The notes under the pieces are model-generated. The model had not been told where the DNA came from and did not search any database. It was given only the letters and a program-made list of their open reading frames with translations. From DAOUKH01 sp965207995 (GTDB taxonomy: Bacteria > Chloroflexota > Dehalococcoidia > SHYB01): a stretch of DNA of 64,000 nucleotides. The stretch lies in the NCBI GenBank assembly GCA_965207995.1, contig OZ242299.1:2480001-2544000 (forward strand). The letters are read 5' to 3'. Of the stretch, positions 26,246 through 34,846 are shown piece by piece (the stretch's first letter is position 1; each line of letters begins with the position of its first letter). Position numbers and translations under genes: made by a program.

Positions 26246-27073
26246 TTGGACCGCGCGGAAATTCTCAAACGACTCGATGCTGCGGGGGCGCGCCCCGACG
26301 CCGAGATCGACCTCGGCGAGACGGCGCTGCTCTTCGCCGCCGCCGAATACCCAGACCTCGACCTCGCCCACGAAGTCGGCCTGTTCGACTCGCTGGGGCG
26401 GGCCGCGTCGCGGGGCGCTACCAACGGCGACTCCCCCCTTGGCGCGGCCAACGCGCTGAGCCGCTTCCTGTTCGACGACCTCGGCTTCTCCGGCAACCAG
26501 CAGGACTACTACGACCCGCGAAACAGCTACGTCAACGAGGTGCTGAAGCGCCGGCTCGGCATCCCGATCACGCTGTCGCTGGTCTACATGGAGGTGGGGC
26601 GGAGGATCGGGGTGCCCATGGTGGGCGTCGGCCTGCCTGGCCACTTTCTCATGCGCCACGCCGAGGAGCCCGGCCTCTTCGTGGACGCCTTCCACGGCGG
26701 GCTTTTGCTCTCCAGCGAGGAGTGCGTGCAGCGCTTCCGCGACCTTACCCACCCCGACGAGCCGTGGAGCGACCAGTACCTCGCCCCCATCGGCAAGCGC
26801 GACATGCTCACGCGCATGCTCCGCAACCTCAAGGTCGCCCACCTGCGCCGCAAGGACAACGAGCGGGCGCTCTTCACCGCGACGATGCTCATCCGGCTGC
26901 GGCCCGACCTTGCGGAGGAGCGGCGGGACCGGGGCGTAGTACAGTCCCGCCTGGGGCGCTACGAAGAGGCCATCGAGGACCTGCGCGGCTATCTCGATCA
27001 GGCCCCCGCCAGCGCCGATGCCGAGGCGGTGCGCGAGCTTGTCGACCACCTCAAACGGCTACTGGAGCGCTAG
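26246..27073 (+). CDS. SirB1-type transglutaminase-like/TPR protein
   Basis: 275 residues. The middle part 'NSYVNEVLKRRLGIPITLS' and 'GVGLPGHFLMRH' is the SirB1/transglutaminase-like core, and 'ALFTATMLIRLRPDLAEER' with 'SRLGRYEEAIEDLRGYL' is a C-terminal TPR-like pair. The start is TTG 26246 with GGAGG five bases before it. The family is widespread and its biochemical role is not settled. The stop codon shares CTAG with the stop of the opposite GDPD gene. Confidence 0.85.
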   Translation: MDRAEILKRLDAAGARPDAEIDLGETALLFAAAEYPDLDLAHEVGLFDSLGRAASRGATNGDSPLGAANALSRFLFDDLGFSGNQQDYYDPRNSYVNEVLKRRLGIPITLSLVYMEVGRRIGVPMVGVGLPGHFLMRHAEEPGLFVDAFHGGLLLSSEECVQRFRDLTHPDEPWSDQYLAPIGKRDMLTRMLRNLKVAHLRRKDNERALFTATMLIRLRPDLAEERRDRGVVQSRLGRYEEAIEDLRGYLDQAPASADAEAVRELVDHLKRLLER

Positions 27074-27825
27074 GCCGTCTTCACCTGGGCCGCGAGCGCT
27101 TCCGCGTGGTCGGTGACCACGGCGTCGAGCCCCATCGCGGCGAGATCGTTCAGGTCTGCGCCCGCGCTGACGTCCCACGCCAGCACCCGCTGTCCGCAGT
27201 CATGGGCCCGGCGAAGCAGTTCTTGCGAGAAGCCGGTCTCGTTGGGGTTCAGCCAGTGCGGCGCGGCCAGCGGACTCAGCCAGCGTCCCCGCGCCGGCGG
27301 GGGATGGTCGCCGCTCCAGATGAGCCCGCGCAGCGCCCGGGGTTCGATGAGCCGTACGGCCAGGAGAGAGAACGGGCTGAAGCTCGCCAGCATGGCCGTC
27401 TCCATGCGGCCCGCCTCCTCGACAACCTGCAGCGTCCGCGACGCCAGCGACCAGAATCCCACGCCGTAGAGCTTGAGCTCGACGATGGTGAGGAAGGAGG
27501 CGGGCAGCGCGTCGAAGACCTCGCGCAGCGTGGGGATGCGCTCGCCCGAAAGGCCGCCTATGTCGAACTGCTTTAGCTCGGCGAGGGTGCGGCGTGCCGC
27601 AGGCCCCGTCCCGTTCGTGGTGCGCTCGAGGCCGGGGTCGTGCAGGACGACCACCTCGCCGTCGCGGGACAGCCGCACGTCGAGCTCGACGCCATCCGCG
27701 CCCGCGTCGACCGCCGCGCTGAATGCCGCCACCGTGTTCTCCGGGGCCGCCGAGGTCAGCCCGCGGTGGGCGATGATCAGCGGCCGCCCCCGCTCGCTCG
27801 CAGGGCGTGTCCAGCCTTCTTGCAT
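27070..27825 (-). CDS. Glycerophosphodiester phosphodiesterase
   Basis: 251-residue TIM-barrel GDPD. 'IAHRGLTSAAPENTVAAF' supplies the catalytic His-Arg and Glu, 'VELDVRLSRDGEVVVLHDP' the metal ligands and second His, and 'VTDHAEAL' is typical of the last strand. It hydrolyses glycerophosphodiesters to glycerol-3-P and an alcohol. There is no signal peptide, so it acts in the cytoplasm. It is divergent from the toxin-antitoxin locus. Confidence 0.92.
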   Translation of the reverse strand: MQEGWTRPASERGRPLIIAHRGLTSAAPENTVAAFSAAVDAGADGVELDVRLSRDGEVVVLHDPGLERTTNGTGPAARRTLAELKQFDIGGLSGERIPTLREVFDALPASFLTIVELKLYGVGFWSLASRTLQVVEEAGRMETAMLASFSPFSLLAVRLIEPRALRGLIWSGDHPPPARGRWLSPLAAPHWLNPNETGFSQELLRRAHDCGQRVLAWDVSAGADLNDLAAMGLDAVVTDHAEALAAQVKTA

Positions 27826-27880
27826 GACAAGACCTTGCCTAACTTGGACATTGTGTCTGTTATATGAGACGATATCGGCC

Positions 27881-28169
27881 GTGGAAGTCCTCTATACCGA
27901 AGCCTTCGAGGCTTGGCTCAATGCGGTGCGAGATCTGCGGGCAAAAGCATCCATCCTCTCTCGGATTGAGCGTGTCGAGGACGGCAACTTTGGAGATCAT
28001 AGGTCGGTTGGCGGCGGCGTTAATGAACTCCGAATCAACGTCGGTCAAGGCTACCGGGTCTACTACACGAACCGGCGAGAGACGGTAGTTAATCCTGCTC
28101 TTCGGTGGTGACAAGTCACAACAGAGGCAAGACATACGACGGGCCCAGCAAATGGCAAAGGAGGTCTAG
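27881..28169 (+). pseudogene. RelE/HigB-like toxin of an addiction module, frameshifted
   Basis: The frame opens at GTG 27881 and reads 'VEVLYTEAFEAWLNAVRDL', 'GDHRSVGGGVNELRIN' and 'GYRVYYTNRRETVV', typical of the addiction-module killer-protein family. It then runs to an early stop at 28109-28111 (76 residues). Deleting one A at 28091-28092 restores 'VILLFGGDKSQQRQDIRRA' and a stop at 28167-28169, the usual C-terminus, for 95 residues in all. The toxin therefore carries a one-base insertion. It is either inactivated or the base is a sequencing error. The antitoxin follows 6 bases later and is intact. Confidence 0.8.
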
Positions 28170-28175
28170 GGAGAC

Positions 28176-28454
28176 ATGGTCAAACTCACGAAATTCGATG
28201 TGATTGACTTCCTCGACAGCGACGAAATGATGGTCGAGTACCTCAATGCCGCCCTTGCAGAAGGCGATCCGCAATACTTCGCCAAGGCCCTCGGTAACGT
28301 CGCACGCGCCAAGGGGATGACCTCCATCTCTGAGGCAGCCGGTCTAGGGCGTCAGAATCTGTACCGGGCGCTTTCCCATGAGGGCAACCCCCGCATGGAT
28401 ACGCTGTTCAAGGTCTTGGAGAGCCTGAATGTCCGGCTTGCTATCACCCAGTAG
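28176..28454 (+). CDS. HTH antitoxin of the addiction module
   Basis: 92 residues with 'KALGNVARAKGMTSISEAA', 'GLGRQNLYRALSHEGNP' and 'TLFKVLESLNVRLAI', the pattern of the HigA-like addiction-module antidote family. It would neutralise the upstream toxin and repress the operon through its helix-turn-helix. GAGGTCTAGGGAG precedes the ATG. GTCT-N8-AGAC upstream of the toxin (27855-27870) is a possible operator. Confidence 0.85.
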   Translation: MVKLTKFDVIDFLDSDEMMVEYLNAALAEGDPQYFAKALGNVARAKGMTSISEAAGLGRQNLYRALSHEGNPRMDTLFKVLESLNVRLAITQ

Positions 28455-28504
28455 AACGTTCAATGACCGTGCCGTCCTGCCGAGTCGTCTTTGAGGGCCG
28501 CCCC

Positions 28505-28969
28505 CTACCCGCCGGACCTGCCGAGCTTCACCACCAGCTCCCACTCTTCCGGCTTGACCGGCTGGACAGAGAGGCGCATGCCGCGCTTGAGGACGAGCAT
28601 GCCCGCGAGTCCGGGCTCGGCGCGCATGCGCTCCACGGTCAGCGGTTCGGGGAACCGCTCGTCGGCCTTGATGTCGACCATGTACCAGAGGGGCTTGTCG
28701 GGCGTGCTCTTGGGGTCGGGGTGGTCGGAGTCGGCATCCCAGGCGGTGTGGTCGGGGTAGCCGGCGCGGGTGACGACCGCCGTCCCCACGATCACCAGGG
28801 GCTTGGCATTGCTGTGGTAGAAGAGGACGCCGTCGCCCTCCTTGATCTCGTCGCGGAGGAAGTTGCGCGCCTGGAAGTTGCGTACGCCGTCCCACTCGCC
28901 CTCGCCGTCGCGCACCAGGTCGTCGTAGGAGTAGGTGTTGGGCTCCGACTTGAAGAGCCAATAGGCCAT
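28505..28969 (-). CDS. EVE-domain protein
   Basis: 154 residues starting 'MAYWLFKSEPNTYSYDDL', with 'WDGVRNFQARNFLRD', 'VLFYHSNAKPLVIVGTAVV' and 'WYMVDIKADERFPEPLT'. These are the standard signatures of EVE (PUA-related) proteins, thought to bind modified bases in DNA or RNA. It is a stand-alone gene next to tRNA-Glu. The presence of two DNA methylases elsewhere in the window is suggestive, but no direct link is shown. Confidence 0.92.
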   Translation of the reverse strand: MAYWLFKSEPNTYSYDDLVRDGEGEWDGVRNFQARNFLRDEIKEGDGVLFYHSNAKPLVIVGTAVVTRAGYPDHTAWDADSDHPDPKSTPDKPLWYMVDIKADERFPEPLTVERMRAEPGLAGMLVLKRGMRLSVQPVKPEEWELVVKLGRSGG

Positions 28970-28991
28970 CGTTCGCCTCCGGCTTGGGTTG

Positions 28992-29067
28992 TGGTGCCCC
29001 CACGGGAATTCGAATCCCGGTCTCCGCCTTGAAAGGGCGACGTCCTAGTCCTCTAGACGATGGGGGC
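28992..29067 (-). tRNA. tRNA-Glu (anticodon UUC), CCA encoded
   Basis: On the minus strand the 5' acceptor arm GCCCCCA pairs with TGGGGGC, followed by discriminator A and an encoded CCA (28994-28992). The anticodon arm is TCGCC-CTTTCAA-GGCGG with anticodon TTC, and the T arm is CGGGA-TTCGAAT-CCCG. The mature 76-nt length is normal. Confidence 0.95.
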
Positions 29068-29133
29068 GGGGATACCCGCGGGCTTCCATTCTACGCGCCG
29101 CTCCGCCGGCCCTTCAATGAGGGCGGTCGGGGA

Positions 29134-29160
29134 GGGCGATTCGTGAATCGCCCCTACGGG
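29134..29160. repeat. Short palindromic repeat containing the argC stop codon
   Basis: GGGCGATTC-GT-GAATCGCCC followed by CTACGGG belongs to the variable-core palindrome family. The CTA at 29154-29156 is the complement of the argC TAG stop, so the repeat abuts and ends the gene. Confidence 0.7.
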
Positions 29161-30188
29161 TAGAGGGCGACCTGCTCCAGTCCGGCCGTCTCGGGGAAGC
29201 CCATCATGAGGTTCATGTTCTGCACCGCTTCTCCCGCCGCACCCTTGACCAGGTTGTCGATGGCGCTGACGACGATCAGGCGGTCCGTCCGCGGGTCCAC
29301 GGTCGGGTAGACGAGGCAGTCGTTGTTGCCCAGGGTCTGCTTGGTCTGGGGAGGCTCCTCGGCGACGTGGACGAACGGCTCGTCGCGGTAGAAGTCCTGG
29401 TACAGCTCGATGATCTCGCCCTTCGTGCCGTTGCCGGCGCTCCTGGCCAGCGGCGCGTAGCACGTGGAGAGAATGCCGCGCGTCATGGGGATGAGGTGCG
29501 GCATGAAGGTGATGTTGAGCGCGCGGTCCGAAAGGCGCTCCAACTCCTGCACGATCTCCGGGTAGTGGCGGTGGCCGTCCAGGGCGTAGGCGCGGACGCT
29601 CTCGTTCACCTCGGAGAAGTGGGTCGTCAGGCTCAGGGACCGGCCCGCCCCGGACACACCGGACTTGCCGTCGACGACGATGTCGCCCGCGACCAGGCCG
29701 GCCTGCACCGCCGGGGCGAGCGCCAGCACGGCGCCCGTGGGGTAGCAGCCGGGGTTGCCGACCAGCTTGGCGCCGGGGAGCTCGTCCTTGTGCAGCTCGG
29801 TCAGGCCGTAGATTGTCGAGTCGAGCAGGGGCGGCTTGGGGTGCTCGACCTGGTACCACTCGGTGTATTCCGCCGCGTCGTGGAGGCGGAAGTCGGCGCT
29901 CAGGTCGCAGACCGGCGTGCCCGCCTCGATGTGCTCGAGCAGGCGCGGCGCGCTGTCCTTGTGGCCCAGCGCTGAGAAGACGAAGTCGACCTCGTCTTCG
30001 ATGTCCTCGGTGATCGTCAGGCCCTCGGAGGCCAGGTGCGGGAAGACCTCGCCGAGGCGCTTCCCCGCCGCGCTGCGGCCCGTCACCGCTGCCAGCTCGA
30101 CGTTGGGGTGGCGGCAGAGGATACGCGCCAACTCGACGCCCGCGTACCCGGTGACGTTGATGATGCCGACTCGCAACTGCTTATCCAT
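29154..30188 (-). CDS. argC: N-acetyl-gamma-glutamyl-phosphate reductase
   Basis: NADPH-dependent third step of arginine synthesis, 344 residues. The N-terminal Rossmann region 'GIINVTGYAGVELARIL', the active-site Cys in 'VGNPGCYPTGAVLAL', and 'FMPHLIPMTRGILSTCYAPL' are all as expected. It overlaps the end of nth by 8 bases. No other arg genes are in the window. Confidence 0.94.
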   Translation of the reverse strand: MDKQLRVGIINVTGYAGVELARILCRHPNVELAAVTGRSAAGKRLGEVFPHLASEGLTITEDIEDEVDFVFSALGHKDSAPRLLEHIEAGTPVCDLSADFRLHDAAEYTEWYQVEHPKPPLLDSTIYGLTELHKDELPGAKLVGNPGCYPTGAVLALAPAVQAGLVAGDIVVDGKSGVSGAGRSLSLTTHFSEVNESVRAYALDGHRHYPEIVQELERLSDRALNITFMPHLIPMTRGILSTCYAPLARSAGNGTKGEIIELYQDFYRDEPFVHVAEEPPQTKQTLGNNDCLVYPTVDPRTDRLIVVSAIDNLVKGAAGEAVQNMNLMMGFPETAGLEQVALYP

Positions 30189-30945
30189 CTGCTGGTCTCC
30201 GCTTCTTCGCCGCCGGCGGCTTCAGCGTGCTCGCCGGACATCGTTCCTCCAACACGCACGCCGCGCAGCGGGGGCGCATCGCCTTGCACACCACCCGCCC
30301 GTGCTGAATCGTGAGCATGTGGAAGGGCATCCGGTCGGCGGGCTCGATCTGCGCCTCAAGAGCGTCGTGCGATTGATCCGGGTTGACCTTCTCGCCGAAG
30401 AGGCCCAGGCGCTTGGCGACACGGTAGACGTGGGTGTCCACCGGCAGCGCCGGCATGTCGAGCGAGAACATCAGGACGCAACCCGCCGTCTTCGGGCCGA
30501 CGCCCGGAAGCTCGCGGAGCCAGGCCTTGGCCTCCTCCAGCCCCATCGCCGACAGGAACGAGAGGTCGTACTCGCCTGCCCGCGACTTCACCTCGCGGAG
30601 GATCGCCTGGATGCGGGGCGCTTTGACCCGCGCCAGCCCGCCGCCGCGGATCGCGTCGGCCACGGCATCCGGGTCCGCCGCCGCAACCGCCTCCCACGAG
30701 GGAAAAGCCGCGATGAGGCTGTCGTAGGCGCGTATCGAGTTCGTGTCCGACGTGTGCTGCGACAGGATGGTGTAGACCAGCTCCGAGACGGGGTCGTAGC
30801 CGCGCGGCGGCTTCGGCGGGCCGTACTCGGGCTCGAGGCGGCGCAGTATCTCCCCGATCTCCCAGAGGGGCGGGCCGGACTTACTCTTTCGCGCCGGCCT
30901 GGGGGCGCTTCGCTTCCGCGTCGTGGTGGTCATCGCCGCGCTCAC
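30181..30945 (-). CDS. nth: Endonuclease III-like DNA glycosylase
   Basis: Base-excision repair enzyme for oxidised pyrimidines, 254 residues. The helix-hairpin-helix with catalytic Lys is 'LPGVGPKTAGCVL', the catalytic Asp is in 'PVDTHVYRVAKRL', and the [4Fe-4S] cluster pattern C-x6-C-x2-C-x5-C is complete ('CKAMRPRCAACVLEERC'). Basic tails extend both ends. It is translationally overlapped with argC. Confidence 0.92.
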   Translation of the reverse strand: MSAAMTTTTRKRSAPRPARKSKSGPPLWEIGEILRRLEPEYGPPKPPRGYDPVSELVYTILSQHTSDTNSIRAYDSLIAAFPSWEAVAAADPDAVADAIRGGGLARVKAPRIQAILREVKSRAGEYDLSFLSAMGLEEAKAWLRELPGVGPKTAGCVLMFSLDMPALPVDTHVYRVAKRLGLFGEKVNPDQSHDALEAQIEPADRMPFHMLTIQHGRVVCKAMRPRCAACVLEERCPASTLKPPAAKKRRPADG

Positions 30946-31069
30946 TCCCGTTATTTTATCAGGGATGCGGCCCCCGGCAGTCGCCGCGCGCCGGGTGCTT
31001 TGTGCGATACTACCCGTCGCCGCCGGGCGGTCCCGGCGCTTGCGACCTCCTCAGGAAAGGCGTTTCTCC

Positions 31070-32431
31070 ATGCGGGACATCGTCCAACAGGCGCTCCAGG
31101 GCCACGACGCGGACTACGTCGAGCTGCGGCTCGAAGACGCCGAGTCCACCCGCCTCCAATACCGGGGCAAGGACCTGGAAGAGGCCAACCGCACCCGGAG
31201 CAAGGGCGGCTGCGCCCGGGCCCTGGTCAATGGCGGCTGGGGCTTCGTCTCGTTCAACTCCTACGATGACCTCGCGGAGCAGGTGCGGCTTGCCGTCCGG
31301 CAGGCCCGCATCGCCGGGAACGAGACGTCGGCGTTCGCGCCCGCGCCGCCGGTCGAGGAGTCCATCGCTCCCCGCTTGGTGAAGGACCCGCGCGGCGTCT
31401 CGCTCGCCGACAAGAAGGCGCTGCTCGACGAGTACAACCAGATCATCTGGTCGACGGCCGACGCCATCCACAGCTCCTCCATCTCCTACGGTGACGGCGT
31501 GCGGAACGTCGTGTTCGCCGCGTCGAACGGCGCCTATATCGAGCAGACCAAGGTTGACGTCATCCTCAACGTGCGGGCGATGGCCCGCGACGGCGGCGAC
31601 GTGCAGCAGGCCGGTTTCAGCATTGGCGGCAACGGCGACTACGCGGTCGTGGAGGGCCGGCACGACGAGGTGCGCGCCGAGGCCCAACGCGCCGTCGACT
31701 TTCTCGCCGCGCCCGCCGCGGCGGGGCGCGAGTACACCGTCGTCCTCGACCCGATACTTGCCGGCGTCTTCGTCCACGAGGCGTTCGGGCACCTCTCCGA
31801 GGCCGACCACGTCTACGAGAACAAGAACCTGCAGGAGATCATGGTCCTGGGCAAGCGCTTCGGCGGGAAGCACCTCAACATCGTCGACGGCGCCGCCGTC
31901 CCCGGCCTGCGAGGCAGCTTCAGCTACGACGACGAAGGCGTGGCCGCCGCGAAGACGGACCTCATCCGCGAGGGCGTCCTCGTGGGCAGGCTCCACTCCC
32001 GGGAGACCGCGGCGCGCATGGGCGAGTCGCCCACCGGCAACGCCAGGGCCATCAGCTACCAGTTTCCGCCCATCGTGCGCATGACCAACACGTACATCGA
32101 GCCCCAGGAGGCGACCCTCGACGAGATCGTGTCGGAGATCGACGACGGGATCTACGCCAAGAACTGGTATGGCGGCATGACGAGCATGGAGATGTTCACC
32201 TTCTCGGCCGGCGAGGCCTACCGCATCCGCAACGGGCGTGTCGAGGAGCTGCTGCGGCCCGTCGTCCTCTCCGGCAACCTGTTCGAGACGCTGGAGAACA
32301 TCGACGCCATCGGTAACGACCTCGAAATGAACCAGGGCGGCGGCTGCGGCAAGAGCGGCCAGTCGCCGCTCGCGGTATCCAACGGCAGCCCGCACATCCG
32401 CATCCGCAACTGCTTGGTCGGCGGCAAGTAG
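31070..32431 (+). CDS. tldD: TldD/PmbA-family metalloprotease subunit TldD
   Basis: 453 residues with the zinc motif 'HEAFGH' near residue 238 inside 'GVFVHEAFGHLSEADHVYE' and the conserved end 'GGGCGKSGQSPLAVSNGSP'. TldD with TldE forms a heterodimeric protease that trims unfolded peptides, including RiPP leaders and CcdA-type antitoxins. The ATG at 31070 has AGGAAAGG upstream. It is the first gene of a plus-strand run through the VWA protein. Confidence 0.93.
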   Translation: MRDIVQQALQGHDADYVELRLEDAESTRLQYRGKDLEEANRTRSKGGCARALVNGGWGFVSFNSYDDLAEQVRLAVRQARIAGNETSAFAPAPPVEESIAPRLVKDPRGVSLADKKALLDEYNQIIWSTADAIHSSSISYGDGVRNVVFAASNGAYIEQTKVDVILNVRAMARDGGDVQQAGFSIGGNGDYAVVEGRHDEVRAEAQRAVDFLAAPAAAGREYTVVLDPILAGVFVHEAFGHLSEADHVYENKNLQEIMVLGKRFGGKHLNIVDGAAVPGLRGSFSYDDEGVAAAKTDLIREGVLVGRLHSRETAARMGESPTGNARAISYQFPPIVRMTNTYIEPQEATLDEIVSEIDDGIYAKNWYGGMTSMEMFTFSAGEAYRIRNGRVEELLRPVVLSGNLFETLENIDAIGNDLEMNQGGGCGKSGQSPLAVSNGSPHIRIRNCLVGGK

Positions 32432-32440
32432 GCGGCGACC

Positions 32441-33757
32441 ATGCACTCCGCCGTCCAGGAAGTTCTCGACAAGGCCAAGCGGCACGCTGAGCAGGCCGAG
32501 GTCTACCGCGTCCAGCGGCGCGAGACGCCGGTGAGCTTCGAGGCCAACCGCCTCAAGATGCTGGAGACCAAGGAGTCGTCGGGCATGGCGCTGCGCATCG
32601 TCCGCGGCGGGCGCATCGGCTTTTCCGCGACCAACGACGGGGCCGACGTCGACGGCCTGGTGGAGCGCGCCGTCGAGCTCGCCGAGTTCGGCGCCGCCGC
32701 CAAGTTCGACCTTCCCGGCCCAGAGACCTACCCCGGTGTCCCCGTCTACGACGCCAAGATCGAGGGCGTCACTATCGAGGAGATGGTGCAGACCGGCCAG
32801 ACGATGATCGACGCCCTGCGCGAGCAGCACGACGACCTTGTTTGCGAGGCCGGCGTCACCCGCGCGGTGGGGGCCGTCGAGATCGCCAACTCCAATGGCG
32901 GGAGCGCTGCCTACGAGCGGTCGTCCTATGCGGTGGCCCTGCACGGCACACTGGTGCGGGGCTCGGACATGCTCTTCGTCGGCGACTGGGCCTCCTCGAC
33001 CTCGCCCGACATCGACCCCGCTGCCGTGATCGGCCGGGTGGTCCAGCAGTTCGAGCGCGCCAAGGAGACCTCCCCCGCGCCGGCAGGGAAGGGGAAGGTC
33101 ATGTTCAGCCCGCGGGGGGTCGCCTCGGCGCTGCTGCAGCCGCTGATGACCGCGCTCAACGGGCGCACGGTGGTGCAGGGGGCATCCCCCCTTGAAGGCC
33201 GGCTCGGCGAGCAGATGCTCGACCCCCGCTTCTCCTTGGTGGACGACCCCACCGTCCCCCTCCGTCCCGGCAGCTCACCCGCCGACGCGGAGGGCGTGCC
33301 CACCCGTCGCACCGCCCTGATCGAGGGCGGAAAGCCCGCGGCCTTCCTCTTCGACTTGCAGACCGCCGGCCAGGCGGGGGCCGCCTCGACCGGCAGCGCC
33401 TCCCGCGCCTTGGGGAGCCTGCCCGCCCCTTCCTCCGGTGTCCTCTTCGTCGGCGCCGGCGACGTCGCCACCGCCGACATGATCGCCTCGATCGACGACG
33501 GCGTGCTCGTCGAGCAGCTGCTCGGCGCGGGGCAGGGGAACGTGCTCGGCGGCGAGTTCGGCGGCAACGTCCTCCTCGGCTACCGCATCGTCAACGGCGA
33601 GATCGCCGGTCGGGTGAAGGACACCATGATCTCCGGCAACGTCTACGAAGCCCTGAAGGATATCGCCCACCTTGGCGGCGAGGCGGAATGGGTCGGCGGG
33701 TCGCTTTCCACCCCACCCATCTGCTGCGACGGCGTGACCGTATCTTCCAAGCAATAG
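32441..33757 (+). CDS. tldE: TldE/PmbA metalloprotease partner subunit
   Basis: 438 residues, homologous to TldD but lacking the HExxxH motif, as expected for the TldE/PmbA partner. Features include 'KESSGMALRIVRGGRIGFS', 'RGVASALLQPLMTALNGR' and 'LGGEFGGNVLLGYRIVNGE'. It starts 9 bases after tldD, so the two subunits are co-translated. Confidence 0.92.
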   Translation: MHSAVQEVLDKAKRHAEQAEVYRVQRRETPVSFEANRLKMLETKESSGMALRIVRGGRIGFSATNDGADVDGLVERAVELAEFGAAAKFDLPGPETYPGVPVYDAKIEGVTIEEMVQTGQTMIDALREQHDDLVCEAGVTRAVGAVEIANSNGGSAAYERSSYAVALHGTLVRGSDMLFVGDWASSTSPDIDPAAVIGRVVQQFERAKETSPAPAGKGKVMFSPRGVASALLQPLMTALNGRTVVQGASPLEGRLGEQMLDPRFSLVDDPTVPLRPGSSPADAEGVPTRRTALIEGGKPAAFLFDLQTAGQAGAASTGSASRALGSLPAPSSGVLFVGAGDVATADMIASIDDGVLVEQLLGAGQGNVLGGEFGGNVLLGYRIVNGEIAGRVKDTMISGNVYEALKDIAHLGGEAEWVGGSLSTPPICCDGVTVSSKQ

Positions 33758-33803
33758 AGACCCTCGAAGCAATAGGCCCGCGAAGAGAGGGGGCGGCCCG
33801 GAC

Positions 33804-34751
33804 ATGTCGGTCGAAGAGGCGCTTGCCACCCTGCGCGACCCCGGCGCGCAGCTCACCCGGTCGGCCCTTGCCGAGCTGTCCGACCTCGCCGGCGACGAGC
33901 TCGCCGCGTTCAGGCGGGCGTGGGCCGACGCCGCGGACGAGGACCGCCTGACCGCCGTCGCCTACTTCGCCGAGATGGCCGAGGACAACGTCGAGCTCGA
34001 CTTCAACGCGCTGTTCCGCGTCGCTCTCGACGACGACCACGACGACGTGCGCCTCGGCGCCATCGCCGGGCTCTGGGAGTGCGAGGAGCGGACGCTCATC
34101 GGCCCCCTTTTGAGCGCGCTGCGCGGCGACCCCTCGGAGCCGGTCCGCGCCGCCGCCGCGCAGGCGTTGGGCCGCTTCTCCTTCATGGCCGAGATCGGGA
34201 GGCTGTCCGAGCGGGACGGCGTCCGGATCGGCGGCGCTCTTATCGAGGCCATCGACGACGTGATCGAATCGGTCGAGGTGCGCCGCCGCGCGATCGAGGC
34301 GCTGGCCTCCATGCGCCATCCTCGCGTCCCCGGCCTCATCGAGGAGGCCTACGAGAACGAGGACAACAAGGTGCAAGCCAGCGCCCTCTACGCCATGGGC
34401 CGCACCTGCGACGTGGCCTGGATGCCCACCCTCATCGGCGAGCTTGAGAACGAAGACCCCGAGCTTCGCTACGAGGCCGCCGCCGCCCTCGGCGAGTTGG
34501 GCCACGACGACGCCGTCGAGTTCCTGCTCCCGCTCGTTGGGGACCCCGATCCCCAGGTGCAGGCGGCGGCGATCCTGAGCCTCGGGCGCATCGGCGGCGT
34601 GGCCGCTAAGAACGCCCTGCGCCGGGCGCGCCGCGAGGCCGATGCCCGCGTTGGGGAGCTGATCTCAGGGGCCCTCGAAATCGCCGAGTTCGACGACGAC
34701 CCTCTCAGCGTCGACCTCCTCAACCGCGACTCCCCCGCGTCGCAGAACTAG
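33804..34751 (+). CDS. HEAT-repeat (PBS-lyase-type) protein
   Basis: 315 residues made of repeated helical pairs such as 'DVRLGAIAGLWECEERTLI', 'PVRAAAAQALGRFSFMAEI', 'EVRRRAIEALASMRHPRVP' and 'QVQAAAILSLGRIGGVAAK'. HEAT repeats form a protein-binding solenoid; no catalytic motif is seen. It lies between tldE and the VWA protein on the same strand, so it may be a scaffold for one of them (inference). Confidence 0.85.
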   Translation: MSVEEALATLRDPGAQLTRSALAELSDLAGDELAAFRRAWADAADEDRLTAVAYFAEMAEDNVELDFNALFRVALDDDHDDVRLGAIAGLWECEERTLIGPLLSALRGDPSEPVRAAAAQALGRFSFMAEIGRLSERDGVRIGGALIEAIDDVIESVEVRRRAIEALASMRHPRVPGLIEEAYENEDNKVQASALYAMGRTCDVAWMPTLIGELENEDPELRYEAAAALGELGHDDAVEFLLPLVGDPDPQVQAAAILSLGRIGGVAAKNALRRARREADARVGELISGALEIAEFDDDPLSVDLLNRDSPASQN

Positions 34752-34846
34752 GCCCGCGACCTCCCTTGCCGCCCCGCGAGCGCGCGGCGTATCATTGCCC
34801 AAATTTCGCGCCCGCCGCCGGCGTGGCGCGAAAGGCCCTTTCACTC

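Noticed and set aside
29053..29859. Long minus-strand open frame overlapping argC and the tRNA
   Set aside because: It is Arg/Pro/Gly-rich out-of-frame translation of high-GC coding DNA and covers the tRNA-Glu gene.
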